A stretch of 64,000 bases of DNA from Sinomonas sp. P10A9 (GCF_041022165.1 NZ_CP163302.1:1426001-1490000), one strand, 5' to 3'; shown: positions 1 to 8,819, numbered from the stretch's first letter. The notes: generated by a model not told the origin, from the letters alone. Numbers and translations are program-made.

Positions 1-25
1 TGCTCGGCACATGACGAGCCTCGGT

Positions 26-481
26 CTACTCCCGGTAGCGCTCGGGGACCCCTAAGCCCATTGCCTTGAGGAAACTGGCGGTCTTCACTTCGACGAAGAC
101 GTCTTCTCCGTTGCCATGGTCGGGTTCATCCGTATCGGGTTCGGAGTCATCGGCGAGGTAGGTCCTCGCCTGCGTGCGAAGCTGGGCTTCGTCGCCGTCG
201 ACGTAGTCGGCGACCCAAGCTGCGAGCCCTTCCGTCTCCGCTTGAAGGTTCGTCGGAGCGGACGCCGATTCATCATCGAAGTACACGCGTGGCGTCATCC
301 CGAGAAAGGCGATGCCGGTTCCGGCGCGGTTCGGCGCGTAGCGGATCGTGGCTATGTCGCTGTCGTAGATGTCCAGATGGAGCCATGGCCCGCTGCGGTC
401 GAGAGGCGGCTCATCCGCTCGTGCCCACAAACCGTTCTCGAACAACCAAGATCCGAAGTAGCCCACGTCTGCAGTATTCAC
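26..481 (-). CDS. Hypothetical acidic protein, 151 aa
   Basis: I do not recognise the family. The product is soluble, with no signal peptide or membrane segment. The first ~70 residues are rich in aromatics (WLFENGLW, WLHLDIYDSDIATIRY), and a strongly acidic stretch lies near residues 85-128. The overall look (small, acidic, single domain, aromatic-rich) resembles immunity or SMI1-like proteins, but no toxin gene is visible beside it, so this is only a guess. The start is GTG at 481 with a weak purine-rich stretch about 13 bases upstream. The stop is TAG at 26-28. It stands alone, facing the left edge of the window, and the DNA around it is somewhat less GC-rich than the housekeeping genes that follow. 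Confidence 0.6.
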   Translation of the reverse strand: MNTADVGYFGSWLFENGLWARADEPPLDRSGPWLHLDIYDSDIATIRYAPNRAGTGIAFLGMTPRVYFDDESASAPTNLQAETEGLAAWVADYVDGDEAQLRTQARTYLADDSEPDTDEPDHGNGEDVFVEVKTASFLKAMGLGVPERYRE

Positions 482-682
482 CGAAGGTGGGTGATCTTCC
501 TTGAGGGGGAGCGGCGTGGGTCATCCCACGCGGAGGCCCCGATGACGCTTCCGAACAACAAGCCCTTAGCCCAGCGAAGAACATTCACCTCGCTGTCACC
601 GTACGGGCACCGGCGGCCCCTAGGCTCGGGACCGTTGAGACCATGCCGACTGATCCAGATCGGCGCGCGGAAGGGGACACGC

Positions 683-880
683 ATGGGCGGCCGCAACGAT
701 GACTTCACACAGGTGGTGGCGGGGGACACCGTCACTGTCACCGCTCCGGGACGGCTCATGGTCACCGGCATAGTCGACGCCGTGGCGCCGGACGGCTCAG
801 TGCTGTGGGTCATGGAGGACGGCGGCCAGGGACGCCACATGGTGCACCGCACCGACATAGCCCACGTCGAGCTGCACTGA
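683..880 (+). CDS. Small conserved-type hypothetical protein, 65 aa
   Basis: A 65-residue protein starting at ATG 683, with a good purine-rich ribosome site (aagggga) about 7 bases upstream. The sequence reads like a small all-beta domain: alternating V/T strands (DTVTVTAPG, MVTGIVDAV), then a turn and a His-rich end (GRHMVHRTDIAHVELH). The frame stays open upstream to 116, but that extension is Arg-rich and lacks a ribosome site, so I reject it as the coding start. Function unknown. An RNA- or metal-binding small beta barrel is possible but unsupported. Confidence 0.6.
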   Translation: MGGRNDDFTQVVAGDTVTVTAPGRLMVTGIVDAVAPDGSVLWVMEDGGQGRHMVHRTDIAHVELH

Positions 881-921
881 CCGGGCCCCGCCGACTGGGC
901 CGCGCCGGGCACCATCCACTC

Positions 922-957
922 TGGCTGCTCCCAGACGCTGCGCCTACGATCGGCTAG
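922..957 (+). promoter_or_regulatory. Probable leaderless promoter of the DedA gene
   Basis: A good -10 hexamer TACGAT lies at 945-950, with a weak -35-like TGGCTG at 922-927 (17-base spacing). Only 7 bases separate the -10 from the GTG start codon at 958, so transcription would begin at or next to the start codon. No Shine-Dalgarno sequence is present, as expected for leaderless mRNA, which is common in actinobacteria. Confidence 0.45.
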
Positions 958-1617
958 GTGTCCTCTATCGTTGAATCCGTCCTGTCCATGCCGCCTCTGC
1001 TCGCGTACCTGTTCGTCGCAGCGCTGGTCTTTGCGGAGGACGCGATCTTCGTTGGCTTTGTGATCCCGGGCGAGACCGCGGCCGTGCTGGGCGGCGTGAT
1101 CGCGAATCAGGGCAAGGCGGACATCTGGGTCATGGTGCCGCTCGTGGTCGCCGCGGCGATCATCGGCGACACGGTCGGCTACGAGATTGGCAAGCACTTC
1201 GGGCCGCGGCTGCTTGGATTCAAGGTCTTCGATCGGCACCGCAAGCGGCTCGAGGACGCCCAAGCCTTCTTGCGCACGCGCGGCGGCTCCGCCGTGTTCT
1301 TGGGCCGCTTCGTCGCATTCTTCCGCGCGATGATGCCGGCTCTGGCGGGTGCATCTCAGATGCGCTATCGCCGTTTCGTTACCTTCAATGCGCTTGGCGG
1401 CCTCGTATGGGGCACCGGTTTCACGCTCCTGGGCTACGCGGCGGGAGCCTCGTACCAGGCGGTTGCAGGGACGGTGGGCAAGGACGTTGCCGCCGTCGTG
1501 CTCGTCATCGCCGTGGTCGCCGTCGTGGTGTGGCGCCTCCGTAAGGGCCGCTCCGACCGGCGCGACGAGCGGGCGTTCAGGAGCCGATCAGCTCCGGATC
1601 CTTCTGAAGGCCAGTGA
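958..1617 (+). CDS. DedA family (SNARE-associated Golgi) membrane protein
   Basis: A polytopic inner-membrane protein of 219 aa, usual size for the DedA/VTT family. DedA proteins support membrane homeostasis, and some act as lipid scramblases or transporters. Visible family marks are the re-entrant segment with an acidic residue (GFVIPGETAAVLGG, near residues 38-51), a second segment GDTVGYEIGKHFG, and the conserved Arg/Pro motif GRFVAFFRAMMPALAGAS near residues 118-135. A hydrophobic helix follows near residues 175-195, then a charged cytoplasmic tail. The start GTG 958 has no ribosome site but sits 8 bases after a -10 element, so translation is probably leaderless. The substrate cannot be told from sequence. 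Confidence 0.88.
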   Translation: MSSIVESVLSMPPLLAYLFVAALVFAEDAIFVGFVIPGETAAVLGGVIANQGKADIWVMVPLVVAAAIIGDTVGYEIGKHFGPRLLGFKVFDRHRKRLEDAQAFLRTRGGSAVFLGRFVAFFRAMMPALAGASQMRYRRFVTFNALGGLVWGTGFTLLGYAAGASYQAVAGTVGKDVAAVVLVIAVVAVVVWRLRKGRSDRRDERAFRSRSAPDPSEGQ

Positions 1618-1739
1618 GCCCGTTCCACGCGAGGTTCATGAGGTGCGCGGCGAACGCCGATCGGCGCGTGCCATCCTCAGGTGGCTATCCGTGGCAGAAT
1701 TGACCATTGTGCCGCGGCCCCAGGGCGACACGCGCGCAC

Positions 1740-1811
1740 TCCGCCCTGGTGTAATGGCAGCACGCCGGCCTTTGGAGCCGTGCAGTCTAGGTTCGAATCC
1801 TAGGGGCGGAA
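1740..1811 (+). tRNA. tRNA-Gln (anticodon UUG)
   Basis: Cloverleaf assembled by eye. The acceptor stem is TCCGCCC (1740-1746) with GGGCGGA (1804-1810), discriminator A at 1811. The D arm is GTG...CAC. The anticodon arm is CCGGC/GCCGT with loop CTTTGGA, giving anticodon TTG (Gln, codon CAA); the first stem pair C-T is mismatched. The T arm is CTAGG TTCGAAT CCTAG. CCA is not encoded. tRNA-Gln in front of glmU is a common arrangement in actinobacteria. Confidence 0.95.
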
Positions 1812-1878
1812 CGAGGCGTGGCTAGAATGGCCGTCAGCCCCACTCGCGCGAGCCGATCGATCAGGAGAGCCAGCGACA

Positions 1879-3438
1879 GTGAATGCGGATACCCCCGGAC
1901 AGAGCGCACCATCACAGCACTTCCAGGAGCCGCAGGGGCCGGCAGCCGTCGTGGTCCTCGCGGCTGGTGCCGGGACGCGCATGAAGTCCCGGACGCCCAA
2001 GATCCTCCATCTCCTCGGCGGCCGCTCGATGGTCACCCATGCGCTCGACGCCGCGCGGGGCCTCGCCCCGGGCCGGCTCGCCGTCGTCGTGCGTCACGAA
2101 CGCGACCGAGTGGCCGAGCACATCGTGGACCACGACCCGGCCGCCGTCATTGTGGACCAGGACGAGATTCCGGGGACGGGCCGCGCCGTCGAGGTCGCCC
2201 TTGAGGCCCTCGACGCCGATGCCTCGGGCGGCAGGGTCAGCGGGACCGTCGTCGTGACCTACGGCGACGTTCCCCTGCTCACCACCGCGCTCCTGAAGGA
2301 TCTCGTTGCCGAGCATGAGGCGGGCGGAAACGCCGCCACGGTGCTGACCGCGGTGCTCGACGACGCGACCGGCTACGGCCGCATCCTCCGCGACGAAGAC
2401 GGCACGGTCGCCGGGATCCGCGAGCACAAGGATGCGACCGACGAGGAACGTACCATCCGCGAAGTCAACTCCGGGATCTACGCGTTCGACGCGGATGTGC
2501 TGCGCGACGCGCTCAAGCAGGTCACGACCGACAATGCCCAGGGCGAGAAGTACCTCACAGACGTCCTCGCGATCGCCCGCGGAGCCGGCGGGAAGGTGTC
2601 GGCTCTCGCGACGACCGACCGCTGGCAGGTCGAGGGCGCCAACGACCGGATCCAGCTCCAGGCACTCGCCGCCGAGCACAACCGCCGCACGGTCGAGGCG
2701 TGGATGCGGGCGGGCGTCACGGTGATCGACCCAGCGACCACGTGGATCGACTCGACGGTGACGCTCGCGGAGGACGTCACGGTCAAGCCGAACACCCAGC
2801 TCCACGGCGCCACCGCCGTTGAGCGCGACGCGGTCGTCGGCCCCGATACGACCCTCACGGACTGCACGGTCGGCGAGGGCGCGACGGTCAAGCGCACTGA
2901 CGGGACGAAGGCCGAGATCGGCGCCGGCGCGACGGTCGGACCGTTCACCTACCTGCGCCCGGGCACCAAGCTCGGGGCCGAGGGCAAGATCGGCGCGTTC
3001 TACGAGACGAAGAACGCGGTGATCGGACGCGGCGCCAAGCTCTCGCACCTCGGGTACGCGGGCGACGCCGAGATCGGCGAGGGCGCCAACATCGGCTGCG
3101 GGAACATCACCGCCAACTACGACGGCGTCAACAAGCACCGAACGCAAATTGGCGCCCACGTGCGAACGGGCTCCAACACCGTGTTCGTGGCCCCAGTGAC
3201 GGTGGGCGACGGTGCCTACACGGCCGCCGGCGCGATCGTTCGCAAGGACGTGCCTGCTGGGGCCTTGGCGCTCACGGTCGCCCCGCAGCGCAACGCCGAG
3301 GGCTGGACCGAGGCGAACCGCGCGGGCTCGCCCTCTGCAGCGGCAGCTGCAGAACACCGGGCCCGGGCGGCACAGACCTCCCCCGCAACCCCCACGGCTT
3401 CCTCCGCAACCCCCACCGAGAAAGAAGAGGGCAAGTAG
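1879..3438 (+). CDS. glmU: Bifunctional GlmU: GlcN-1-P acetyltransferase / GlcNAc-1-P uridyltransferase
   Basis: Makes UDP-GlcNAc in two steps (acetylation of glucosamine-1-phosphate, then uridylyl transfer), feeding peptidoglycan and surface glycans. The N-terminal nucleotidyltransferase shows VVLAAGAGTRMKSRTPKILH at about residues 24-43 and the metal-site segment TYGDVPLL. The C-terminal half is a left-handed beta helix of hexapeptide repeats, with GYAGDAEIGEGANIGCGNIT and the NYDG segment of the acetyltransferase site. The length of 519 aa is slightly above the usual ~460-500 because of a low-complexity Ala/Pro/Thr tail of about 40 residues (also seen in mycobacterial GlmU). The GTG start at 1879 has AGGAGA upstream. 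The gene abuts prs (TAG directly followed by ATG), so the two are co-transcribed. Confidence 0.96.
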   Translation: MNADTPGQSAPSQHFQEPQGPAAVVVLAAGAGTRMKSRTPKILHLLGGRSMVTHALDAARGLAPGRLAVVVRHERDRVAEHIVDHDPAAVIVDQDEIPGTGRAVEVALEALDADASGGRVSGTVVVTYGDVPLLTTALLKDLVAEHEAGGNAATVLTAVLDDATGYGRILRDEDGTVAGIREHKDATDEERTIREVNSGIYAFDADVLRDALKQVTTDNAQGEKYLTDVLAIARGAGGKVSALATTDRWQVEGANDRIQLQALAAEHNRRTVEAWMRAGVTVIDPATTWIDSTVTLAEDVTVKPNTQLHGATAVERDAVVGPDTTLTDCTVGEGATVKRTDGTKAEIGAGATVGPFTYLRPGTKLGAEGKIGAFYETKNAVIGRGAKLSHLGYAGDAEIGEGANIGCGNITANYDGVNKHRTQIGAHVRTGSNTVFVAPVTVGDGAYTAAGAIVRKDVPAGALALTVAPQRNAEGWTEANRAGSPSAAAAAEHRARAAQTSPATPTASSATPTEKEEGK

Positions 3439-4419
3439 ATGTCCGAGATCACGGCCCACGGCGAGAAGCGACTGGTGCTCGCCTCCGGGCGAGCGCACCC
3501 TGAGCTCGCCCAGGAGATCGCCAAGGAGCTCGGCACCGAGCTGCTGCCAACCTCGGCCTACGACTTCGCCAACGGCGAGACGTACGTCCGCTTCGAGGAC
3601 AGCGTCCGCGGCACCGACGCGTTCGTGATCCAAGCGCACCCCGCGCCGATCAACAACTGGATCATGGAGCAGCTCATCATGATCGATTCGCTCAAGCGCG
3701 CGAGCGCCAAGCGGATCACGGTCGTGTCCCCGTTCTACCCCTACGCCCGGCAGGACAAGAAGCACCGCGGACGCGAGCCCATCTCAGCGCGGCTCATGGC
3801 GGACCTCTACAAGACCGCAGGCGCGGACCGGCTCATGAGCGTGGACCTGCACACCGCGCAGATCCAGGGCTTCTTCGACGGCCCGGTGGACCACCTCATG
3901 GCGATCCCGCTGCTGGCCGACTACGTGCGGACGCGGGTCGACCTCAACAAGGTCACCGTCGTCTCGCCGGACACGGGCCGCGTGCGGGTGGCTGAGCAGT
4001 GGGCCGATCGCCTCGGCGGCGCGCCGCTCGCGTTCGTCCACAAGTCGCGGGACGTCAACGTGCCGAACTCGGCTGTCTCCAAGACCGTGGTGGGCCAGAT
4101 CGAGGACCGCGACTGCGTGCTCATCGACGACATGATCGACACGGGCGGCACCATCTCGGGCGCTGTCTCTGTGCTCAAGAACGCAGGCGCCCGTTCCGTG
4201 ATCATCGCCGCGACCCATGCCGTGTTCTCGGATCCGGCCACGCAGCGGCTCGCTGAGTCAGGTGCCCGCGAAGTCGTCGTCACCAACACGCTTCCGATCC
4301 CCGCGGAGAAGCGCTTCGAGTCGCTCACGGTCCTCTCGATCGCGCCGCTCATCGCGCGCGCGATCCACGAGGTCTTCGACGATGGCTCGGTCACGAGCCT
4401 CTTCGACGGCCGCAGCTAG
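3439..4419 (+). CDS. prs: Ribose-phosphate pyrophosphokinase (PRPP synthetase)
   Basis: Transfers pyrophosphate from ATP to ribose-5-phosphate to make PRPP, the precursor for nucleotides, His, Trp and NAD. The 326 aa is typical of class I enzymes. Visible motifs are the flexible-loop segment RQDKKHRGREPISARL, the ATP/metal His in DLHTAQIQGFF, the VVSPDTGRVRVAEQWADRLG segment, and the PRPP-binding loop VLIDDMIDTGGTISG at residues 227-241. It starts immediately after the glmU stop, using a ribosome site embedded in the glmU tail (agaagagg). A strong hairpin follows at 4442-4486. Confidence 0.97.
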   Translation: MSEITAHGEKRLVLASGRAHPELAQEIAKELGTELLPTSAYDFANGETYVRFEDSVRGTDAFVIQAHPAPINNWIMEQLIMIDSLKRASAKRITVVSPFYPYARQDKKHRGREPISARLMADLYKTAGADRLMSVDLHTAQIQGFFDGPVDHLMAIPLLADYVRTRVDLNKVTVVSPDTGRVRVAEQWADRLGGAPLAFVHKSRDVNVPNSAVSKTVVGQIEDRDCVLIDDMIDTGGTISGAVSVLKNAGARSVIIAATHAVFSDPATQRLAESGAREVVVTNTLPIPAEKRFESLTVLSIAPLIARAIHEVFDDGSVTSLFDGRS

Positions 4420-4441
4420 AACGCTGCGGGCGGCAGAACCA

Positions 4442-4486
4442 GCACGACGGCGCGTGCCCGCCTCAGGTGGGCACGCGCCGTCGTGC
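4442..4486 (+). terminator. Strong hairpin terminator after prs
   Basis: Perfect 18-bp stem: left arm 4442-4459 (GCACGACGGCGCGTGCCC), 9-base loop, right arm 4469-4486. There is no T tract, as is usual in high-GC actinobacteria. It sits 23 bases after the prs stop and separates glmU-prs from rplY. Confidence 0.85.
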
Positions 4487-4666
4487 GTCACCACCTCTGA
4501 TACGATGGATGGCGAACCTTGGCGAGGGAGCGCCCGCAGTTCGTGCCAATGACTGCGGACGCCTCCGTTATCGACTGGGTCTGACAACTCCTTCGCAGCG
4601 CTCCAGCAGCCGGTCGGTGGAGGTCGTGCAGACCTCGCGCCAATGCACCGATACGAAGGAGACACC
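4487..4666 (+). promoter_or_regulatory. rplY promoter region and long 5' leader
   Basis: After the prs terminator a -10-like TACGAT occurs at 4501-4506. Transcription from there would give a leader of about 150 bases before the rplY ATG. The leader contains a small hairpin (CCGCAGT ... ACTGCGG, about 4533-4557). I recognise no known riboswitch or ribosomal-protein leader family. The only firm translation signal is the ribosome site gaagga just before 4667. Confidence 0.3.
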
Positions 4667-5269
4667 ATGAGCGAGAAGCTCGCAGCAGAAGTCCGCACCG
4701 AGTTCGGCAAGGGCTACGCCCGCCGCACGCGCGTTGCCGGCAAGATCCCGGCCGTCATCTACGGGCACGGCGCCGATCCGATCCACGTGGCTCTCCCGGC
4801 TCGCGCGACGACGCTTGCCCTGCGTGTCGCCAACGCGCTCCTCACGCTCGACATCGCGGGCGAGGAGCACCTTGCGATTGTCAAGGACATCCAGCGCAAC
4901 GCCGTGCGCCAGGAGATCGAGCATCTGGACCTCCTGACCGTCAAGCGCGGCGAGAAGGTCACCGTCGACGTCCCCGTCCACCTCACGGGTGAGGTCGCCG
5001 CGGGCGCCGTTGCGAACCAGGAGGCCATGACCGTCTCCATCGAGGCCGAGGCCACGCACCTGCCTACCGCGCTCGAGGTGAGCATCGAGGGCCGCGAGGC
5101 AGGGCAGCACGTCCACGCCTCCGACATCGAGCTCCCGAAGGGCTCCATCCTCCTGAGCGACCCCGAGACCCTCGTGGTCAACGTCTCCGAGCCGGTTGCC
5201 GAGGAGCCCGAGGCAGAGGCCGCCGAGGCTTCCACCGAGGCCCCCGCCGAGGCTCCTGCCGCAGAGTAA
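4667..5269 (+). CDS. rplY: 50S ribosomal protein L25 (Ctc/TL5 type)
   Basis: 5S rRNA-binding ribosomal protein of the general-stress (Ctc) subtype, 200 aa. The N-terminal L25 domain (about residues 1-95) has RTEFGKGYARRTRVAGKIPA and VIYGHG. The TL5 beta domain follows (about 96-180), then an acidic Ala/Glu tail (EEPEAEAAEASTEAPAEAPAAE-like) typical of actinobacterial versions. I set the start at ATG 4667 because gaagga precedes it by 7 bases; an in-frame ATG at 4643 has no such site. The order glmU-prs-ctc-pth matches the recurrent bacterial block. Confidence 0.95.
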   Translation: MSEKLAAEVRTEFGKGYARRTRVAGKIPAVIYGHGADPIHVALPARATTLALRVANALLTLDIAGEEHLAIVKDIQRNAVRQEIEHLDLLTVKRGEKVTVDVPVHLTGEVAAGAVANQEAMTVSIEAEATHLPTALEVSIEGREAGQHVHASDIELPKGSILLSDPETLVVNVSEPVAEEPEAEAAEASTEAPAEAPAAE

Positions 5270-5307
5270 TCCCCGCCGCAGAGTAGGCTCAGACGTCGAA
5301 GGACGTG

Positions 5308-5338
5308 AGGCGGCCCGCCCCACCGGGGTGGGCCGCCT
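5308..5338 (+). terminator. Hairpin terminator after rplY
   Basis: Inverted repeat AGGCGGCCCGCC / GGTGGGCCGCCT (12 bp with one G-T pair, 7-base loop), followed by a pyrimidine-rich run (cttctctgcgttccctgcc). It lies 38 bases after the rplY stop, between rplY and pth. Confidence 0.75.
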
Positions 5339-5396
5339 CTTCTCTGCGTTCCCTGCCTTCCCCGCCCGACGCCCCACCTGACTGAGGAGTGCATCC

Positions 5397-5984
5397 ATGA
5401 CCGAGACGTGGCTCATCGTGGGCCTGGGCAATCCGGGACCCGAGTACAGCGGCAACCGCCATAACGTCGGCCAAATGGTCCTCGACGAGCTGGCGTCCCG
5501 AATGGGAGCCAGGTTCGCCGCGCACAAGGGTGCACGCGCCGTCGTGCTCGAGGGTCGGCTCTGGGTCGGTGGGCCCCGTGCCGTGCTCGCCAAGCCGCTC
5601 ACCTACATGAACGTCTCGGGCGGGCCGACGTCATCGCTGGCGAAGTACTACGGGGTCGACCCCGCGCACGTCGTCGCTGTGCATGACGAGCTCGACATCC
5701 CGTTCAACACGGTCAGGCTCAAGCTGGGCGGGGGAGAGGGCGGCCACAATGGCCTCCGGGACATCTCCAAAGCCCTCGGCACCAAGGACTACCTTCGCGT
5801 GCGGGCCGGGGTGGGCCGACCGCCCGGCCGGATGGACGCCGCGGACTTCGTGCTCCGCGACTTCTCGGCCGCGGAGAAGAAGGACCTCCCCTTCCTTCTC
5901 GACGAGTCGGCCGACGCCGTCGAGGCGCTCGTGCGCGACGGCCTCGCCGCGGCGCAGCAGAAGTTCCATCCGGCCAAGGCGTAG
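5397..5984 (+). CDS. pth: Peptidyl-tRNA hydrolase
   Basis: Cleaves peptidyl-tRNAs released by stalled or drop-off translation, in the cytoplasm. The 195 aa is normal for bacterial Pth. The catalytic and substrate residues of the family are visible: N12 in GLGNPG, H22 in NRHNVG (general base), N72 in PLTYMN, D97 in VHDELD and N118 in [11 protein letters not shown] 5397 has gagga upstream. In many bacteria the next gene is mfd; here mfd lies 41.6 kb away. Confidence 0.96.
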   Translation: MTETWLIVGLGNPGPEYSGNRHNVGQMVLDELASRMGARFAAHKGARAVVLEGRLWVGGPRAVLAKPLTYMNVSGGPTSSLAKYYGVDPAHVVAVHDELDIPFNTVRLKLGGGEGGHNGLRDISKALGTKDYLRVRAGVGRPPGRMDAADFVLRDFSAAEKKDLPFLLDESADAVEALVRDGLAAAQQKFHPAKA

Positions 5985-6035
5985 TTGGCGCCCAGAATGT
6001 GACGTCGGCTCCTGCCCGGGCCCGTGGGACCGCGG

Positions 6036-6068
6036 TATCGTGTCCCCAGCAACGTTCCGAAGGAACGT
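6036..6068 (+). promoter_or_regulatory. Promoter with inverted-repeat operator candidate before LAL gene A1
   Basis: A -10-like TATCGT at 6036-6041 is followed, about where transcription would start, by a perfect 7-bp inverted repeat ACGTTCC-GAA-GGAACGT at 6052-6068. The start codon of the regulator gene is at 6096. Position and symmetry suggest a repressor or autoregulatory site. The same palindrome is not present before the paralogue at 13769. Confidence 0.45.
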
Positions 6069-6095
6069 ACCGACGCATGGGGGCGAAGGTCATAG

Positions 6096-8819
6096 ATGGG
6101 GATTCGATTGGGGCTGTCCGGGGACAGCCAGATCATCCACGACGCGCAGGCACGCCTCAGCGACAGGCTGGCGTGGGCCCGCGTAGTCCGTGCGAAGGAG
6201 ATCGCCACGGCCGAACAGGCCTTGGCTGATCCGTCGACGTACGGCGTCGTGGTCACCGGCGACGCGAGCTTCGGCAAGTCGGCGGTGGCCTCTGTGCTGC
6301 TCAACGACCTCGAGGCAGTCGCCTACACCGTGCGCCTGCGGAGCACAATCATGGGCACCGAGACACCGTACGGGGCGCTCAACGTGCTCCTCGCGCGGCT
6401 CCCCGAAGACGCCCAGGACGATCCGGGCACGATCATGCGCGGGATCCTGCAGCTGCTCGCCTCGGATGCGCGCGGCCGCGAGGCGGTCATGTCGCTCGAG
6501 ACCTCCCACAACCTCGACGAGCTGAGCACGGCGACGCTCGTGAACGTCATGGTCACCGGCACCGCGAAGCTCGTGATCGTCGCCGATCGGGCGAGCGAAC
6601 TGCCCACCGACTTCCACTGGATGCTCTCCGAGGAGCGCTTGCGGGAAGTGCCTTTGGCTGCACTTGATCCCGAGGACACGCTGACTGGCGTGCGCGAGCT
6701 CCTCGGGGCGCTCGTGCCGCAGACGGTCGCGCTCCAGCTTCACGGCCTCTCGCGCGGCAATCCGCAAGTACTGCTGTTGACGGTCTCCGAGCTCCTCCAG
6801 CGGGGCGCGCTGACGGTGGCCGACGGCGTGTGGACGCTTCCGCCCGACACTGACACGAGCGGGATCCGGCAGCTCGACGACCTCGTGAGGGCCCGCTTCC
6901 AGCGTCATCCCGCGCAGATCCAGGAGATCATCGAGGCGCTCGCGTGCGCCCGGCGCATCCCGCTCGTGCGGCTCGCGTCCACGTTCCGGGGCGAGGACCT
7001 CGCCCAGATGGAACGCGACGGGCTCCTCGCCATCGATGAGGGAGGCCGCCAGTCTGTCTCCCTCGCCGACGCGCTCATGGGCGACGTCGTGCGCGGCTGG
7101 CTCTCGGTGCCGCGGCGGCGCGAGCTGCGCGCCCTCCTCATGGCTGACGGTGAGCCGCCGCTCGACACCATCACGAACCTCGAGCTGCTCGGACTCGCGG
7201 CGTGGGCCCGTGAGTGCCACGCGCTGCTGCCCACGGGCCACGCTATCGCGGCGGCGGCCGAGTCGCTGCGCCTCTATGACGCGAAGTTCGCCCTCGAATG
7301 CCTCGACGGGGTCGAGCGGGACCCGAGCACATGGCCCACCGTCCAACGGCTGAGGGCCAGGGCGTTCCTCGTGCTCCAGCTGCCCCGGCAGTCGCTCGCT
7401 TGCCTCGATCAGGTGTCCGCGGCCGAACTGGACGCCGAGGGACCAGTCGAGATGGCCACGTTCGTGGCGATCAGAGCCGAGGCCCTGCGCTGGGTCCCGG
7501 AAGGTGCCCGGGCGACGCGGGACCTCCTCGCGGACGCGCGCGGTGAGCTCCTCATTCGTGCCGGGACGGGCGCCTCATCGGACGCGGAGAACGCCAGAGC
7601 CGCCGCACTGTTGGACCTCGCCGAGTTCGAGTACTGGGCCTTCCTCGGAGAGTTCGGGCGCATCGTGGGCCGCCTCGAGGCGACCGTGGCGGATCCCAAC
7701 CCTGTCGACGAGGAGACTCGCCTCATGGCCGCCTCCATACTCATGGAGGCCCGCACCGTACTCGGACGGGAGCAGGAAGGCCTTGCCCTCCTGCACGAGC
7801 TCACCGCGCAGATCAATCTGGGCAGCGGGCCGCTGCGGATGCGCCGGGCGTTCGCGACGAGGGCTTTCGACGTGCTCCTCCTCAACGGACACTGGCGCCA
7901 GGCCCTCGCCCTGCTCAAGGCCGCGCCGCAGTGGTCGCCCCACTACCTGAGTACGTCTGGGGCATCGGTCGAGCTGGCCGTGGGGCTGGCCTACGTCTAC
8001 GCGGGCCGAGGGCACGAGGCGATCGGCTCGCTCCTGTCAGCGACCGCACTGTTCGAGCGGACGCCGGCGAGCAGATGGCTCGGCCTCGCGTGCGCAGCCA
8101 CAGCCTTCGCCTATGCCCAGCAGGGTGATACGCCCTCGGCACGGAAATGGCTCAGCAGGCTCGAGGACTGTGAACCTGCCGCCGGGTATCGCACCGCGTC
8201 CTACATCGACTTCTGCTCCGCGATGGCCAGGCGGTGGATCGGCGAGCCACACGCTGCCGCGATGCTCGTCGAGTCCGCGCGTGAGGACATTGCCCACGGC
8301 CGCTGGAACCCGGCCGGAATCAAGCTCGTGGGGGCCACCGTGGAGGGCAGCGAGGACGACCTGCGCCTGCTTGAGGACGTCTGCGCCCATCGTCAAGGCC
8401 CGCTCGCCGAGATCGGTGAACGCCTCGCCCGCGGCACACGGACCGGAAGCCTCGATGACCTCGCTGCGGCCGCAGATCTTGCAGCCAGCCTCGAGCTCGA
8501 TGCCCTCGAATCGCGCTGCGCGGCGGTGGCCTTAGACGTGGCCCACGAAATCAACGAGGTCGTGGTGGCCCGATTCATGCAGGCACGCCTCGACACCCTC
8601 GCCGGTCGTGTCGTCATCCTGCCGGTCGTGCCCAGCCGGGCCCCGCGGGTACTCACGCAGCGGGAACGAGAGGTCGCCGCCCTTGCGGCGATGGGCGAGT
8701 CGAACAGGCGCATCGCGGAGGACCTCGGACTCTCGGTGCGCACGGTTGAGGGCCACCTCTACCAGGTGTTCAGCAAGCTCGCCGTCTCCACCCGCACCGA
8801 ACTGGCGGAGTTCCTGTGA
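6096..8819 (+). CDS. LAL/STAND-type LuxR regulator A1, 907 aa
   Basis: Large ATP-dependent transcription regulator: N-terminal P-loop domain, long helical repeat middle (TPR-like), C-terminal LuxR helix-turn-helix. The Walker A is GDASFGKS (residues 55-62). The Walker B position is degenerate, with ET at 135-136 where Asp-Asp is expected (VMSLETSHNLD). The HTH spans about residues 852-907 (LTQREREVAAL, NRRIAEDLGLSVRTVEGHLYQVF), ending the protein. It is clearly paralogous to the protein at 13769 (for example CARRIPLVRLASTF against AARRIPISGLAGLF). The B-type partner begins 23 bases after its stop, so the pair is probably one transcript. Targets and ligand are unknown. Confidence 0.85.
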   Translation: MGIRLGLSGDSQIIHDAQARLSDRLAWARVVRAKEIATAEQALADPSTYGVVVTGDASFGKSAVASVLLNDLEAVAYTVRLRSTIMGTETPYGALNVLLARLPEDAQDDPGTIMRGILQLLASDARGREAVMSLETSHNLDELSTATLVNVMVTGTAKLVIVADRASELPTDFHWMLSEERLREVPLAALDPEDTLTGVRELLGALVPQTVALQLHGLSRGNPQVLLLTVSELLQRGALTVADGVWTLPPDTDTSGIRQLDDLVRARFQRHPAQIQEIIEALACARRIPLVRLASTFRGEDLAQMERDGLLAIDEGGRQSVSLADALMGDVVRGWLSVPRRRELRALLMADGEPPLDTITNLELLGLAAWARECHALLPTGHAIAAAAESLRLYDAKFALECLDGVERDPSTWPTVQRLRARAFLVLQLPRQSLACLDQVSAAELDAEGPVEMATFVAIRAEALRWVPEGARATRDLLADARGELLIRAGTGASSDAENARAAALLDLAEFEYWAFLGEFGRIVGRLEATVADPNPVDEETRLMAASILMEARTVLGREQEGLALLHELTAQINLGSGPLRMRRAFATRAFDVLLLNGHWRQALALLKAAPQWSPHYLSTSGASVELAVGLAYVYAGRGHEAIGSLLSATALFERTPASRWLGLACAATAFAYAQQGDTPSARKWLSRLEDCEPAAGYRTASYIDFCSAMARRWIGEPHAAAMLVESAREDIAHGRWNPAGIKLVGATVEGSEDDLRLLEDVCAHRQGPLAEIGERLARGTRTGSLDDLAAAADLAASLELDALESRCAAVALDVAHEINEVVVARFMQARLDTLAGRVVILPVVPSRAPRVLTQREREVAALAAMGESNRRIAEDLGLSVRTVEGHLYQVFSKLAVSTRTELAEFL

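Noticed and set aside
116-682. Long open frame upstream of and continuous with the 65-aa protein at 683
   Set aside because: The upstream part is Arg-rich, lies antisense to the hypothetical gene at 26-481, and has no ribosome site. Only the last 65 codons look like protein.
1740-1811. tRNA-Gln as a possible integration site for a genomic island
   Set aside because: No integrase and no second copy of the tRNA 3' end was seen in the window, and the housekeeping order continues after it.
1912-3765. Long minus-strand open frame across glmU and prs
   Set aside because: Typical antisense shadow of high-GC genes; both plus-strand genes have clear family motifs.
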